The position numbers and the translations under genes were made by a program. Shown one piece after another: positions 43,758 through 52,906 of a stretch of 64,000 nt of DNA. The number at the start of each line of letters is the position of its first letter. Position 1 is the stretch's first letter. Origin of the DNA: an uncultured Bacteroidales bacterium (GTDB taxonomy: Bacteria > Bacteroidota > Bacteroidia > Bacteroidales > Paludibacteraceae). The DNA lies in contig ONEG01000014.1 in NCBI GenBank assembly GCA_900316845.1, positions 56,878 to 120,877 on the forward strand, written 5' to 3'. A model generated the notes under the pieces. It did not search any database, was not told where the DNA came from, and saw only the letters and a list, made by a program, of their open reading frames with translations.

Positions 43758-44872
43758 TGAGACACATCCTTTTCATATCTCACGCCCGGGGCATTCATGG
43801 TGCAGAGGCGGTGATAGTACGCGCAGCGAAAGCGTGTGCAGCAACCGGTGCTAAGGTGACAGTGGTGGTGCCGTCGTTGGTGGAGGATGCCGGCATGGAA
43901 CAAGCGCTGAGCGGGATTGAACGCTTGCAAGTTCTCGCTTTGCCTTACCGCGCCGCGGGAGGAAGCATGATACGCACGAGGCTCGTCCAATGGTATAATC
44001 GGTTCGCCTTGAATCAGTTGAAACGGTTTGTGGCGCGCGAACAGGTGGATACGATTTACTCCAATACGTCAATCACAATTTTAGGGGCAGAGTTGGCGCG
44101 GCAAACCGGCATAAGGCATGTGTGGCATTTTCACGAACCTGTGGACGAACGCTTCGGATGGGATTCATCGATGAAGAATTATTATCGCTCGCTGGTCAAC
44201 GCGACAGAGACCATCGTTTGTATCTCCAAGCAGCAATTAGCGGAATGGCAGCATACTTTGGAGATGCCTTTGAAGCAAGCGCAAATCGTGTATAATCCCA
44301 TCAAAGCAATCTCCGTGGTGCCCGCTGCGAGAAGGACTTCCCGGGACGAGGTGCGGATCGGTTTTATCGGCCATTTCGAGGAACGCAAGAACCTGCCTTT
44401 GTTGGTTCAGACGTTTGTGAGAGTGCACGATCAGATGCCCAATACACGATTGTGTCTTTGCGGCGCCGTGGACAGAAAAGACGAGGCGTACATAGCGCAG
44501 ATGACGGACTTGCGTGAGCCTGTTCTGACAGTGCTGCCGCAGACGCATGAGGTGGAGAAGTTCTACAACAATATCGATATCCTCGTTTTGCCTTCTTGGC
44601 GTGAGACGATGCCGCTGGTGGTTTTTGAGGCGATGCAGGCGGGCGTTTGCGTACTGCAAACCAACCGTTCGGGCATGAGCGAGTTGCTGGAAGGCGGCAA
44701 AGAGACCCTGTTCTTCTCGCCGGACAAACCGGAAGAATTAGAGCAGTTACTGATGAACTGTATGGACGCCGATTACCGGCAGTCGATCGCGCAAGCAGGA
44801 CAGAAGAAAGTGAAAGAACTCTTGAAGAACTCATCGTTTGACAAACAAATACAAACCCTTTTATGCGAGTAA
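43757..44872 (+). CDS. glycosyltransferase family 4
   Basis: 371 aa GT-B enzyme. N-terminal SHARGIHGAEAVIVRAA (GT4 loop), C-terminal IGFIGHFEERKNLPLLVQTF and the EX7E motif in ETMPLVVFEAMQAG. It transfers a nucleotide-activated sugar with retention; donor unknown. Overlaps the next gene by 10 nt. Confidence 0.93.
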   Translation: MRHILFISHARGIHGAEAVIVRAAKACAATGAKVTVVVPSLVEDAGMEQALSGIERLQVLALPYRAAGGSMIRTRLVQWYNRFALNQLKRFVAREQVDTIYSNTSITILGAELARQTGIRHVWHFHEPVDERFGWDSSMKNYYRSLVNATETIVCISKQQLAEWQHTLEMPLKQAQIVYNPIKAISVVPAARRTSRDEVRIGFIGHFEERKNLPLLVQTFVRVHDQMPNTRLCLCGAVDRKDEAYIAQMTDLREPVLTVLPQTHEVEKFYNNIDILVLPSWRETMPLVVFEAMQAGVCVLQTNRSGMSELLEGGKETLFFSPDKPEELEQLLMNCMDADYRQSIAQAGQKKVKELLKNSSFDKQIQTLLCE

Positions 44873-45927
44873 TTGCGTATTATCTACCTCAGTTTCATGC
44901 CATTCCCGAGAATGACGAATGGTGGGGAAAAGGCTTTACGGAATGGACTTCCGTCCGCAGCGGCAAGCCGTTGTTTAAGGGACATCAGCAGCCCGTAGAG
45001 CCCGGTGAGTTGGGGTATTATAATCTCTTGGAGGCGGATGTGAAGGAGCGTCAGGCGCAGTTAGCGCGTGAGGCTGGCGTGGAAGGATTCTGCTACTGGC
45101 ATTATTGGTTCGGCGGCAAACAACTGTTGGAGAAACCGCTGCAACAGGTGATGGAAAGTGGCAAGCCGGATTTTCCGTTTTGTCTGGGGTGGGCGAATGA
45201 GAGTTGGAAAGCAAAGACTTGGCTCGACCAGCAGACAGCGCCGGATAAGATGCTCATAGAGCAGACGTATTCGCCCGAAGACGACCAAGCACATTTTGCA
45301 GCCATCCTGCCGATGCTGCGCGACAAAAGGTATATACAGGTGGACGGCAAACCGTTGTTGATGGTCTATCGCCCGTTTGATCTGCCGGACGGCAAAGCGT
45401 GGACGGCACGATGGAGAAAAATGGCAAAGGATGCCGGATTTGAGGGACTGTATCTGTTAGGTCACGTAGCCTACCAAAAGCAAATAGACGATGTACTCGC
45501 TATGGGTTTTGATGCTGTGAACTTAGTCCCGCTCGGAGATACGAAACGAAATAAATGCCTGGCGCTGCGCCATCTGCCGACCTTGATCAAGCATCTGCGG
45601 GGTAAGTCTCCGTTAGTGTACGATTATGCGAAAGCGATTAAGGTCTTTGCGGAGCCGGCGATGCAACGCGAGGAGGTAGTGCCGACTATCTTGCCCGGAT
45701 GGGATCATTCTCCGCGTAGTCGGATGAGGGCGTTTGTGATGAATAACTCCACGCCCGAGGCGTTCAAGGCACATGTGGAGGCGATCAAAAACATCGTAGA
45801 TAAGAAGCAAAACCAACTGGTGATGCTCAAGTCCTGGAACGAGTGGGGCGAAGGAAACTATATGGAGCCGGATGCCCGTTGGGGAAGACTATATATTGAT
45901 GTTTTAGGAGAAGTACAAAGCCGATGA
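44863..45927 (+). CDS. WbsX-type glycoside hydrolase 99-like protein
   Basis: 354 aa. MRVIAYYLPQFHAIPENDEW, WWGKGFTEWTSVRSGKPLF, GVEGFCYWHYWFGGKQLLE and SWNEWGEGNYMEPD are the WbsX signatures. The family is common in O-antigen and capsule loci and is related to GH99 endo-mannosidases; its step is not settled. Overlaps neighbours on both sides by a few nt. Confidence 0.93.
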   Translation: MRVIAYYLPQFHAIPENDEWWGKGFTEWTSVRSGKPLFKGHQQPVEPGELGYYNLLEADVKERQAQLAREAGVEGFCYWHYWFGGKQLLEKPLQQVMESGKPDFPFCLGWANESWKAKTWLDQQTAPDKMLIEQTYSPEDDQAHFAAILPMLRDKRYIQVDGKPLLMVYRPFDLPDGKAWTARWRKMAKDAGFEGLYLLGHVAYQKQIDDVLAMGFDAVNLVPLGDTKRNKCLALRHLPTLIKHLRGKSPLVYDYAKAIKVFAEPAMQREEVVPTILPGWDHSPRSRMRAFVMNNSTPEAFKAHVEAIKNIVDKKQNQLVMLKSWNEWGEGNYMEPDARWGRLYIDVLGEVQSR

Positions 45928-46865
45928 GAGTGACATTTGACAATATAATCTTTTCACTTCAGCGTTACGGAGGAATCTCCGTGGTGTGGAATGAGTTGTT
46001 ATCGCGTGCGCGAGTGGACAAGGATTTGCAGGTGACGGAACTCGATTATCGCGAAGCATTGGAGCCGAGGTGGATGGAGCGGTACCGCATACCAGCCTAT
46101 ACAGCAGAAGAACCCTCTATTTTCCATTCCTCCTATTTTCGGATCTTACCGCAAAAAGGGGTATATAACGTGACTACGGTGCATGATTTGACCTATCATT
46201 ATTACCGGAAAGGAATGCCGAAAGCGGTTCATCTCTGGGAGGAAGAACGAGCACTGCGCCATAGTAAGGCAGTCATCTGTATCAGTGAGAATACGAAACG
46301 CGATCTGCTCAAGTTTTATCCGTGGGTAAAGGACGAACGACTGCATGTGGTGTATAATGGTGTCAGCGATCTGTTTTTCCCGATATCATCGATACAAAAG
46401 AAAGGCTTTCTCCTTTTCTTGGGGAATAGTCAGATGGCGTACAAGCGTTATGACGTAGCGCAAGAGGTAGCTCGGTTGACGGGACTGGAACTGAAAACCA
46501 TCTCGGGTGTGGCTTCGCATGAGTTGAACAGGCTCTATAATGAAGCCCTTTGCTTGCTTTATCCTTCTGACTACGAGGGATTCGGATTGCCGATTCTGGA
46601 AGCACAGAAAGCCGGTTGTCCGGTTATTGCACAGAGGTGTTCGTCCGTTCCGGAAGTAATTGGACCAGAGGGATTGATGGTGGCGCATGATACTCCCAAA
46701 CGGATGGCACAAGAGATGGCGGATATAGTGTTGCAATTAAAGTCCCGCCCGGTGGAATCTATCGTAAAAGCCGGATTAGAGAATGCCCGACGGTTCTCAT
46801 GGGCAAAGACCTACGAAAAAACAAAACAAGTATATGAAAATATCTATAATAACGATTACCTATAA
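45924..46865 (+). CDS. glycosyltransferase family 4
   Basis: 313 aa GT-B enzyme. RYGGISVVWNELL at the start, VTTVHDLTYHYY, CISENTKRDLL, and EX7E in YPSDYEGFGLPILEAQKAG. Start by ATGA overlap with the WbsX gene. Its last 32 nt overlap the start of the next gene. Confidence 0.93.
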   Translation: MRVTFDNIIFSLQRYGGISVVWNELLSRARVDKDLQVTELDYREALEPRWMERYRIPAYTAEEPSIFHSSYFRILPQKGVYNVTTVHDLTYHYYRKGMPKAVHLWEEERALRHSKAVICISENTKRDLLKFYPWVKDERLHVVYNGVSDLFFPISSIQKKGFLLFLGNSQMAYKRYDVAQEVARLTGLELKTISGVASHELNRLYNEALCLLYPSDYEGFGLPILEAQKAGCPVIAQRCSSVPEVIGPEGLMVAHDTPKRMAQEMADIVLQLKSRPVESIVKAGLENARRFSWAKTYEKTKQVYENIYNNDYL

Positions 46866-47580
46866 TTCCGCGAATACTCTGCCGCGTACGTTGGAGAGCG
46901 TGCAAAGTCAGACCTATCCGGATATCGAGCATGTCATTGTGGATGGGGCTTCGACGGATGGAACCAAAGCGTTGATAGAGACCTATGCGAAAGCGCATAA
47001 GAACGTGCGGTGGATATCCGAGAAAGACAAAGGGATCTACAACGCGCTGAACAAAGGTATCTCTTTGGCGACAGGAGATGTGATCGGGTTCCTGCACTCG
47101 GACGATGTGCTTTTTTCGACCCGCTCCATAGAGCAGATAGCTGCGGCTTTTGAGGATAAGAATATCGATGTGGTATATGGCGATTTGCAGTATTGCCGGG
47201 AAGGGAAGATTGTGCGGAGATGGAAGAGCAATACCTTTCATCCGTATAGCCTGAAATACGGATGGATGCCTCCGCACCCCACGGTTTATGTGCGCAAAGA
47301 GGTGTACGCACAAGTGGGCGAATACGACGAGTGGTTCCGCATCTCGGCAGACTACGATATGATACTTCGTATTTTCGGAGCCGGATATAAGACAGCTTAT
47401 CTTCCCGAGGTGCTTGTAAATATGGAAATGGGCGGCGCAAGTAACAAAAATACAAAAGCTCGTCTGTCCAAGACCCAGGAGGATTATATTGTACTAAAGA
47501 AAAATCATGTAGGAGCCGGTTATCTGACCGTTGCCTGCAAGCAACTCCGCAAACTGCGTCAGTTCCTAAGAAAATCATAA
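46834..47580 (+). CDS. glycosyltransferase family 2
   Basis: 248 aa from ATG 46834, chosen because the product begins MKISIITITYNSANTLPRTL as in the family; the frame is open upstream without a better start. GT-A fold with DGASTDGT and SDD metal-binding motifs (LHSDDVLF). Transfers a sugar in assembly of the repeat unit, specificity unknown. Confidence 0.93.
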   Translation: MKISIITITYNSANTLPRTLESVQSQTYPDIEHVIVDGASTDGTKALIETYAKAHKNVRWISEKDKGIYNALNKGISLATGDVIGFLHSDDVLFSTRSIEQIAAAFEDKNIDVVYGDLQYCREGKIVRRWKSNTFHPYSLKYGWMPPHPTVYVRKEVYAQVGEYDEWFRISADYDMILRIFGAGYKTAYLPEVLVNMEMGGASNKNTKARLSKTQEDYIVLKKNHVGAGYLTVACKQLRKLRQFLRKS

Positions 47581-47584
47581 ATGC

Positions 47585-48415
47585 ATGCTGAACATCTCCA
47601 TTGTACTATATCATCCGAAATGGGAGCAGGAGGTTATACCTCTTGTTCGAGAATTGCTGCGGGTGAAAAACCTGCGGAAGATCTACCTCTTGGATAACAC
47701 GGCGCCGGAGTACCGCAAGGCGGAGATTGCGAAGCAGAAAGAGACCCTTGCTGCACAGTTCAGGACGGATAAACTGCGGTACATGGCGATGAGCGGGAAC
47801 CTCGGTTACGGCCGGGCGCATAATATCGCTCTGCGTGAGAGTGCATACTACCGGACGGAGTTTCATCTAGTGATGAATTGCGACATCCGCGTCAAAGCGG
47901 AAGATATAGACGCGATGTGCGAGCGGATGGAGGCGTACCCTCTGGTGGGACAGATGATGCCGAAAGTGGAGAACCCCGACGGCTCGCAGCAATACCTCGC
48001 AAAAAGACTTCCGTCACCGATAGATGTCTTCGGCCGTCGGTTCTTGCCGGCGTGGATGATGGCGCGGCGGAATAAGCGCTACGAGTTGCGCGATATGGAC
48101 CTCAGCCATCCGGTCAATGCACCATACCTCAGCGGTTGTTTCATGCTGCTGCGTACGAAAGCGGCGGTGGAGGCAGGGCTCTTTGATGAGCGCTATTTCA
48201 TGTACCCCGAGGATATAGACCTCACGCGTACCATCCATCGCAACTGGCTCACGCTCTACTACCCCGAATGGACCATCGTTCACGCCCATGCGCGTGAGTC
48301 CTATAAGAATAAGCATTTGCTGTGGGTGCATATCCAAAACATGTGCCGGTATTTCAATAAATGGGGCTGGATATGGGACCGTGAGCGATGGACGTTTAAC
48401 AGGCAACTAAAATAA
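47585..48415 (+). CDS. glycosyltransferase family 2 (rhamnosyltransferase-like)
   Basis: 276 aa. MLNISIVLYHPKWEQEV, GNLGYGRAHNIAL, MNCDIRV and the late YPEDIDLTRT motif fit WbbL-like transferases. Starts 4 nt after the previous stop. Last sugar gene of the operon; psuK follows after 7 nt. Confidence 0.9.
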   Translation: MLNISIVLYHPKWEQEVIPLVRELLRVKNLRKIYLLDNTAPEYRKAEIAKQKETLAAQFRTDKLRYMAMSGNLGYGRAHNIALRESAYYRTEFHLVMNCDIRVKAEDIDAMCERMEAYPLVGQMMPKVENPDGSQQYLAKRLPSPIDVFGRRFLPAWMMARRNKRYELRDMDLSHPVNAPYLSGCFMLLRTKAAVEAGLFDERYFMYPEDIDLTRTIHRNWLTLYYPEWTIVHAHARESYKNKHLLWVHIQNMCRYFNKWGWIWDRERWTFNRQLK

Positions 48416-48422
48416 ATCAACT

Positions 48423-49319
48423 ATGGCGACACTTATTTCTGTAATTGGCGGAGCGAATGTGGACTTGTCTGCTACGCTCACGGATGCTTTTATCGCAGCG
48501 GACTCGAACCCCGGTCACGTGGAGGTGGGCTACGGAGGTGTGGCGCGGAACATCGCCCATAACCTCACGTTGTTAGGCGCTCGTACTCAGCTTCTGACGA
48601 TTTTCGGAGGCGACCTCTTCGGTGGGCTCTTGCACGACTACTGCAAGCAACAAGGCATCGATGTGCACCTCTCGGAGCGCGAGTCGTCCTTGCGTTCGGG
48701 TTTGTATCTTTGCCTTCATAACCATGCTGGAGAGATGATAGCCGCGGTCGCAGATACAGAGGCCATCCGTCTGATCACGCCGGAGTGGCTCGCCAAAAGG
48801 AGCGGTGAGTTGAACCTCTCGGATTATGTGGTGGCTGATACGAATATCGGCGAAGAAGCAATCCGATGGCTCATGGAGAATGTCACGGTGCCGCTCTTCA
48901 TCGACGGTGTCAGTACGACCAAGGCGCATCGGGTAGTGAACGCCCTACGTAACGCCAAACTGCCGTACCTCCATACGCTCAAACTGAATCTCAAAGAGGC
49001 GTTGGCGGTAACCGAGAAACAGACGTACGGCGAGGCGGCGCAAGAACTGCTGGACCTCGGCGCGGCGCATGTCTATATCACCCTCGGTAGCGAAGGCGTT
49101 TACTGCCGGACAGCAGCGGAAGAATGGCTCTTCCCTGCGTTGCCGGGAGAAATAGTGAATACGACGGGAGCCGGAGACGCGTTCCTTGCCGGAGTCGTGT
49201 ACGCTCATGCGAAAGGTATCGATTTCCCGCAAACGGCGCAGTATGGTCTCATGGCGGCGCGGGCTACCCTCATGACCCCCAAAGCGGTCAATCCGGAGAT
49301 TGCAAATATCTTATTGTGA
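48423..49319 (+). CDS. psuK: pseudouridine kinase (PfkB family)
   Basis: 298 aa ribokinase-fold enzyme. VIGGANVDLSATLTDAF at the start, GYGGVARNIAHNL (substrate loop), and NTTGAGDAFLAGVVYA with the catalytic Asp. The specificity is taken from the neighbour psuG: it would make pseudouridine 5'-phosphate. Continues directly from the polysaccharide genes with a 7-nt gap. Confidence 0.9.
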   Translation: MATLISVIGGANVDLSATLTDAFIAADSNPGHVEVGYGGVARNIAHNLTLLGARTQLLTIFGGDLFGGLLHDYCKQQGIDVHLSERESSLRSGLYLCLHNHAGEMIAAVADTEAIRLITPEWLAKRSGELNLSDYVVADTNIGEEAIRWLMENVTVPLFIDGVSTTKAHRVVNALRNAKLPYLHTLKLNLKEALAVTEKQTYGEAAQELLDLGAAHVYITLGSEGVYCRTAAEEWLFPALPGEIVNTTGAGDAFLAGVVYAHAKGIDFPQTAQYGLMAARATLMTPKAVNPEIANILL

Positions 49320-49322
49320 CTA

Positions 49323-49340
49323 AAATCATAAATCATAAAT
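49323..49340. repeat. 7-bp tandem repeat between psuK and psuG
   Basis: Two and a half copies of AAATCAT; fills the 19-bp gap up to the psuG start codon. Confidence 0.75.
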
Positions 49341-50256
49341 GAATAATACCTATCTATCTATTTCGCCGGAAGTGCAGGAGGCACTGAAGGCAGGCAAGCC
49401 CGTTGTGGCTTTGGAATCAACGATCATCAGTCACGGCATGCCGTACCCGCAGAACGTGGAGACGGCGCTCAAGGTGGAACAGACGATTCGCGAGAACGGA
49501 GCCGTCCCGGCAACGATAGCCATCATCGGCGGACAACTCAAAGCCGGTTGCACTCCCGAGGAGATCGAGTATCTGGGAAAGAAAGGCCAGGCGGTTATCA
49601 AGGCTTCGAGGCGTGACTTGCCGGTGCTCATCGCCCGCAAAGCCGATGGCGCTACGACGGTTACCACAACGATGATCATCGCTGCCATGGCAGGCATTAA
49701 AGTATTCGCTACAGGCGGTATCGGCGGCGTACACCGCGGTGCGCAGCAGACGTTTGACATCTCTGCGGATCTCGAGGAACTCGCGCAGACACCGGTGATG
49801 GTCGTTTGCGCAGGAGCTAAGTCTATCTTGGATCTCGGTCTGACGCTCGAGTATCTGGAGACAAAGGGCGTGCCGGTGATAGGTTACGGAACGGACGAAC
49901 TGCCGGCTTTCTATACCCGTCATAGCGGCTTCAAGGTGGATTACCGTATCGACACGCCCGAAGAGTTGGCTGCGGCTTTCAAGGCAAAAATGGATTGCGG
50001 TCTCAAAGGCGGCATGCTTGTCACGAACCCTATCCCTGAGGAGTTCTCGATGCCTAAAGAGGTGATTGACAAAGCCATCGATCAGGCCCTCAGGGAGATG
50101 GACGAAGCCGGCATCCATGGCAAACAATGTACGCCGTTCCTGCTGGCGAAAGTGAAAGATCTCACCGGCGGCGAGAGTCTGGCGTCTAACATCCAATTAG
50201 TACTGAATAACGCCCGCCTTGCGGCAAAAACTGCGAAAGCCTTATGCGAAAAATAA
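49339..50256 (+). CDS. psuG: pseudouridine-5'-phosphate glycosidase
   Basis: 305 aa. It splits pseudouridine 5'-phosphate to uracil and ribose 5-phosphate. [39 protein letters not shown] and [12 protein letters not shown] are family signatures, with active-site Lys in VIKASRRDL. Its end overlaps the next start by 13 nt. Together with psuK it forms a complete salvage route. Confidence 0.97.
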   Translation: MNNTYLSISPEVQEALKAGKPVVALESTIISHGMPYPQNVETALKVEQTIRENGAVPATIAIIGGQLKAGCTPEEIEYLGKKGQAVIKASRRDLPVLIARKADGATTVTTTMIIAAMAGIKVFATGGIGGVHRGAQQTFDISADLEELAQTPVMVVCAGAKSILDLGLTLEYLETKGVPVIGYGTDELPAFYTRHSGFKVDYRIDTPEELAAAFKAKMDCGLKGGMLVTNPIPEEFSMPKEVIDKAIDQALREMDEAGIHGKQCTPFLLAKVKDLTGGESLASNIQLVLNNARLAAKTAKALCEK

Positions 50257-50990
50257 AATTCTATACTCTGTACTCTGTACTCTGTGTTCTTTTATTCTCA
50301 TCCTGCCATCGTCAGCCGATGCATGTGGTTTCCGTCACTACGCAAGCCATCCCCGTAGATGCTTCTGCAGATGCAATCCGAGACACTGACTACATCGCTC
50401 ATTTAGCGCCTATTAAGGCAGATTTGGAGCGCGAGATGAATGTGCAGATCGGTTATGCCCCCGAACGAATGTGGGTGGACGGACCGGAGTGTCCGATGCT
50501 TAACTGGGCGACGGAGGCTTTGTGGGAAGCGGCAAAGAAAGTGTACCCCGGTCAGGTGGATATAGCGATTGCAAACATGGGCGGAATGCGGTGTGCCTGG
50601 GACGCGGGACCGATTACCAAAGGCTGCGTCTTCGAACTCATGCCGTTTGATAATGAGCTGGTCGTGCTGACCCTCAAGGGAGAAGATATCCTCGCGCTCT
50701 GTGAGTCCTTCGTGCGTTACGGAGGCCAAGGTGTGGCAGGAATGCGCGTGACGGCAGTTGATGGCAAACTGGCGGATGTGACCATCGCCGGCAAAGCAGT
50801 CGATCCGCAAGCGTTATATACGGTCGCTACCAGCGATTACCTCTCCGGTGGTGCCGACCATATGGATGCGCTCACGCATTTTACAGAGTGTTGGAAGAGC
50901 GATCTTCTGATCCGTGACCTCTATCTCGAGGCCGTACAACAACAAGATACCATACAGGCTGTCGTAGATGGCAGAATGACAATATTATGA
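50244..50990 (+). CDS. 5'-nucleotidase C-terminal domain lipoprotein
   Basis: 248 aa; lipoprotein signal ending VLLFSSC. Only the 5_nucleotid_C domain is present: [48 protein letters not shown]. The catalytic metallophosphatase half, usually the neighbouring gene in Bacteroides, is absent here, so it may act with a partner elsewhere or only bind nucleosides. Its hydrophobic signal segment ([10 protein letters not shown]) is encoded by a 7-bp tandem repeat. Confidence 0.9.
   Translation: MRKIKFYTLYSVLCVLLFSSCHRQPMHVVSVTTQAIPVDASADAIRDTDYIAHLAPIKADLEREMNVQIGYAPERMWVDGPECPMLNWATEALWEAAKKVYPGQVDIAIANMGGMRCAWDAGPITKGCVFELMPFDNELVVLTLKGEDILALCESFVRYGGQGVAGMRVTAVDGKLADVTIAGKAVDPQALYTVATSDYLSGGADHMDALTHFTECWKSDLLIRDLYLEAVQQQDTIQAVVDGRMTIL
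50261..50290 (+). repeat. 7-bp tandem repeat encoding a signal peptide core
   Basis: Three to four copies of CTGTACT (with variants CTATACT and CTGTGTT) code for [10 protein letters not shown] of the nucleotidase-domain lipoprotein. Confidence 0.85.
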
Positions 50991-51220
50991 GTAAGAAATT
51001 CTTAATCTGCATGAACGCACTACTCGGCGCCCTCAGTGTGATGCTGGCGGGTTGTCATGTGCAGAAAAAAGCGAATCCAGCGGAGCAGCAGGAGTCAGAC
51101 AACAAACCAGTACAGGAGGTTAGAGAACCGGAGCCGGAGGTCAAACCGCTCTACGGCGTGCCTGTGCCCGATGAGCCCATTAAGTGCAAGTACGGAGCAC
51201 CGGCCCCTCGCAAGTACTGA
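50987..51220 (+). CDS. small lipoprotein with Pro-rich YG[AV]P tail
   Basis: 77 aa. Signal [23 protein letters not shown], then an acidic, Glu/Pro linker and a tail with two degenerate copies of YGxPxP (LYGVPVPDEP, CKYGAPAPRKY). Overlaps the previous gene by 4 nt. Its last 41 nt overlap the 3' end of the convergent LD-carboxypeptidase gene. Function unknown; likely an envelope-anchored peptide. Confidence 0.75.
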   Translation: MSKKFLICMNALLGALSVMLAGCHVQKKANPAEQQESDNKPVQEVREPEPEVKPLYGVPVPDEPIKCKYGAPAPRKY

Positions 51221-52100
51221 CCACCGCCCCCTCGGCAGAAATAATCATCCGGGTCGGTACGCCGAGCCACAAGGGCAAGTTGTGCTCCACATGTCCCACC
51301 GGCGCATTGAAAAGAATGGGGTAGTCGTAGTCTGCGACTACCTCTTTTATGGTCTCATAGATGGAGCAACCCATTGACGGATCGTCTTCACAATCGCTGA
51401 ATTGTCCTACAATCAGTCCGCTTAGATGCGCCAATACACCGCTGAGTTTGAGATTGCGAATCATCCGGTCAATATGGTAATGCCGCTCTGCGATATCTTC
51501 AATCAGCAAAATCGGTTTCTGACGGCTCAATGCTGACGGCTGCATGCTGACGGCTGCATGCTGAATGCTGAAAGCCGTTCCTTGCAGACCATAGAGAACG
51601 GAGAGGTTGCCGCCGATGAGGGGACCTTCTGCTGCTCCGAAACGGTTCAGCGGATGGGCTTCCCACCGATATTCCAATGGCTCGCCCTTCAATGCCTTTC
51701 TTAGCGCTACGATCGGTTCGCTGTCTTCCGGCAGCGTTGCGATATGCTTGCACATGATGCCATGAAGAGAGGGCTGATGGCAGATGGCGGATAACCGGTG
51801 CAGCGCGGTAATGTCGCTAAAACCGATAATGGGTTTGCCGATGGGAGCAATACGGTCGATGATCCGTTGCAATCCGTATCCGCCGCGCGAACAAAGGATG
51901 AAGTCTATATCGCTGTCCGCCAGCGCCGCATTGAGATCCGAAGCCCGCTGTTCATCCGTTCCGGCAAACCGTCCCCATCGCGCGCGTGCGTACGCGCCCT
52001 CGCTCACTTTATATCCCCACGCGCGCAGGCGTGCAGAGGCTTGGTCAATATAGGTCGGGTCGATGACCCCGGACGGAGAAATGATACGAATATGTTTCAT
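51180..52100 (-). CDS. LD-carboxypeptidase (peptidase S66)
   Basis: 306 aa from ATG 52100, which overlaps the upstream stop (TAATG). Cleaves the terminal D-Ala of tetrapeptide stems for murein recycling. Catalytic Ser in CSRGGYGLQRIID, GFSDITALH, Glu in LLIEDIAE, His in GHVEHNLPLWLG. A 7-bp tandem repeat inserts IQHAAVSMQPSALSRQK before the LLIEDIAE strand. Last gene of the SDR-LdcA pair. Confidence 0.93.
   Translation of the reverse strand: MKHIRIISPSGVIDPTYIDQASARLRAWGYKVSEGAYARARWGRFAGTDEQRASDLNAALADSDIDFILCSRGGYGLQRIIDRIAPIGKPIIGFSDITALHRLSAICHQPSLHGIMCKHIATLPEDSEPIVALRKALKGEPLEYRWEAHPLNRFGAAEGPLIGGNLSVLYGLQGTAFSIQHAAVSMQPSALSRQKPILLIEDIAERHYHIDRMIRNLKLSGVLAHLSGLIVGQFSDCEDDPSMGCSIYETIKEVVADYDYPILFNAPVGHVEHNLPLWLGVPTRMIISAEGAVVSTCEGPVLRTCT
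51519..51573. repeat. 7-bp tandem repeat inside the LD-carboxypeptidase gene
   Basis: Seven to eight imperfect heptamers of GCTGACG/GCTGCAT/GCTGAAT type. In frame. The longest such tract in the window. Confidence 0.9.
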
Positions 52101-52906
52101 TACGAGTAGAGCTTGTGTTCTATCCAATTCACCAGTCGTTTCGGCAGGATACGGTCGAGGAAGCAAAGTACCCGATACAGGAATCCGCCCACATATTGCG
52201 GTCTTGGCGAATGGCAGGTGGCGATATGATAGAACAGCTTCGCCATTTGTTCGGGTTGCATGCCGGCTCGCTCGTCCCGCTCCATATTGGCAATCGCCTT
52301 ATGCGCAGAGCGGTAGATCTCTTCGCCTGCCGTGGATTTGTTGCGAGCGTCGGTAAAGCCGGTACTCACATCGCCCGGCATCATCACAGAGACGGAAATC
52401 CCGAAAGCCCGTACTTCGTTTGCCAGCGCAAGCGCCATGGCGTTGATAGCGGCTTTCGATGCGGAGTAGAAAGCCTGATACGGAACGGGTAGTTGGGCTG
52501 CGACGGAAGAGGTGTAGATGATCCTTCCGTAGCCTTGTTGGCGTAACTGCGGCAGGACCGCTTGCGTGAAACGCACCGCGCCCATGAAGTTCACGTCCAT
52601 CTGATGCTCCGCGTCGACGATCGTTGTATATTCGATCGGTCCGGAGATACCATAACCGGCATTGGAGATGACAGCATCAATATGATCGGTCTGCGTTAAC
52701 ACCTCCTCGATGGCCTTCTTGCAGCTCGCCTCGTCGCACACATCGCATTTAACATGCGTTATGGAACCTTTGCCCGAATGGTTGTCCGCTCTGTCGGGAG
52801 CACCCGACCGGCTCAACTCAAAGACACGCCAGCCCCGCTCTGCGAAGAGCGAGGCTGTAGCTTTTCCGATACCCGAACTGCCGCCGGTTATGATTAGTGT
52901 TTGCAT
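52100..52906 (-). CDS. short-chain dehydrogenase/reductase
   Basis: 268 aa from ATG 52906. Rossmann motif TGGSSGIGKATASLF, NAG in VISNAGYGISG, catalytic Ser...YxxxK as S-VAAQLPVPYQAFYSASKAA, and a hydrophobic basic tail (LDRILPKRLVNWIEHKLYS). Because it directly follows the serine palmitoyltransferase gene, it is a good candidate for 3-ketosphinganine reductase (inference). Overlaps the LD-carboxypeptidase start. Confidence 0.9.
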   Translation of the reverse strand: MQTLIITGGSSGIGKATASLFAERGWRVFELSRSGAPDRADNHSGKGSITHVKCDVCDEASCKKAIEEVLTQTDHIDAVISNAGYGISGPIEYTTIVDAEHQMDVNFMGAVRFTQAVLPQLRQQGYGRIIYTSSVAAQLPVPYQAFYSASKAAINAMALALANEVRAFGISVSVMMPGDVSTGFTDARNKSTAGEEIYRSAHKAIANMERDERAGMQPEQMAKLFYHIATCHSPRPQYVGGFLYRVLCFLDRILPKRLVNWIEHKLYS

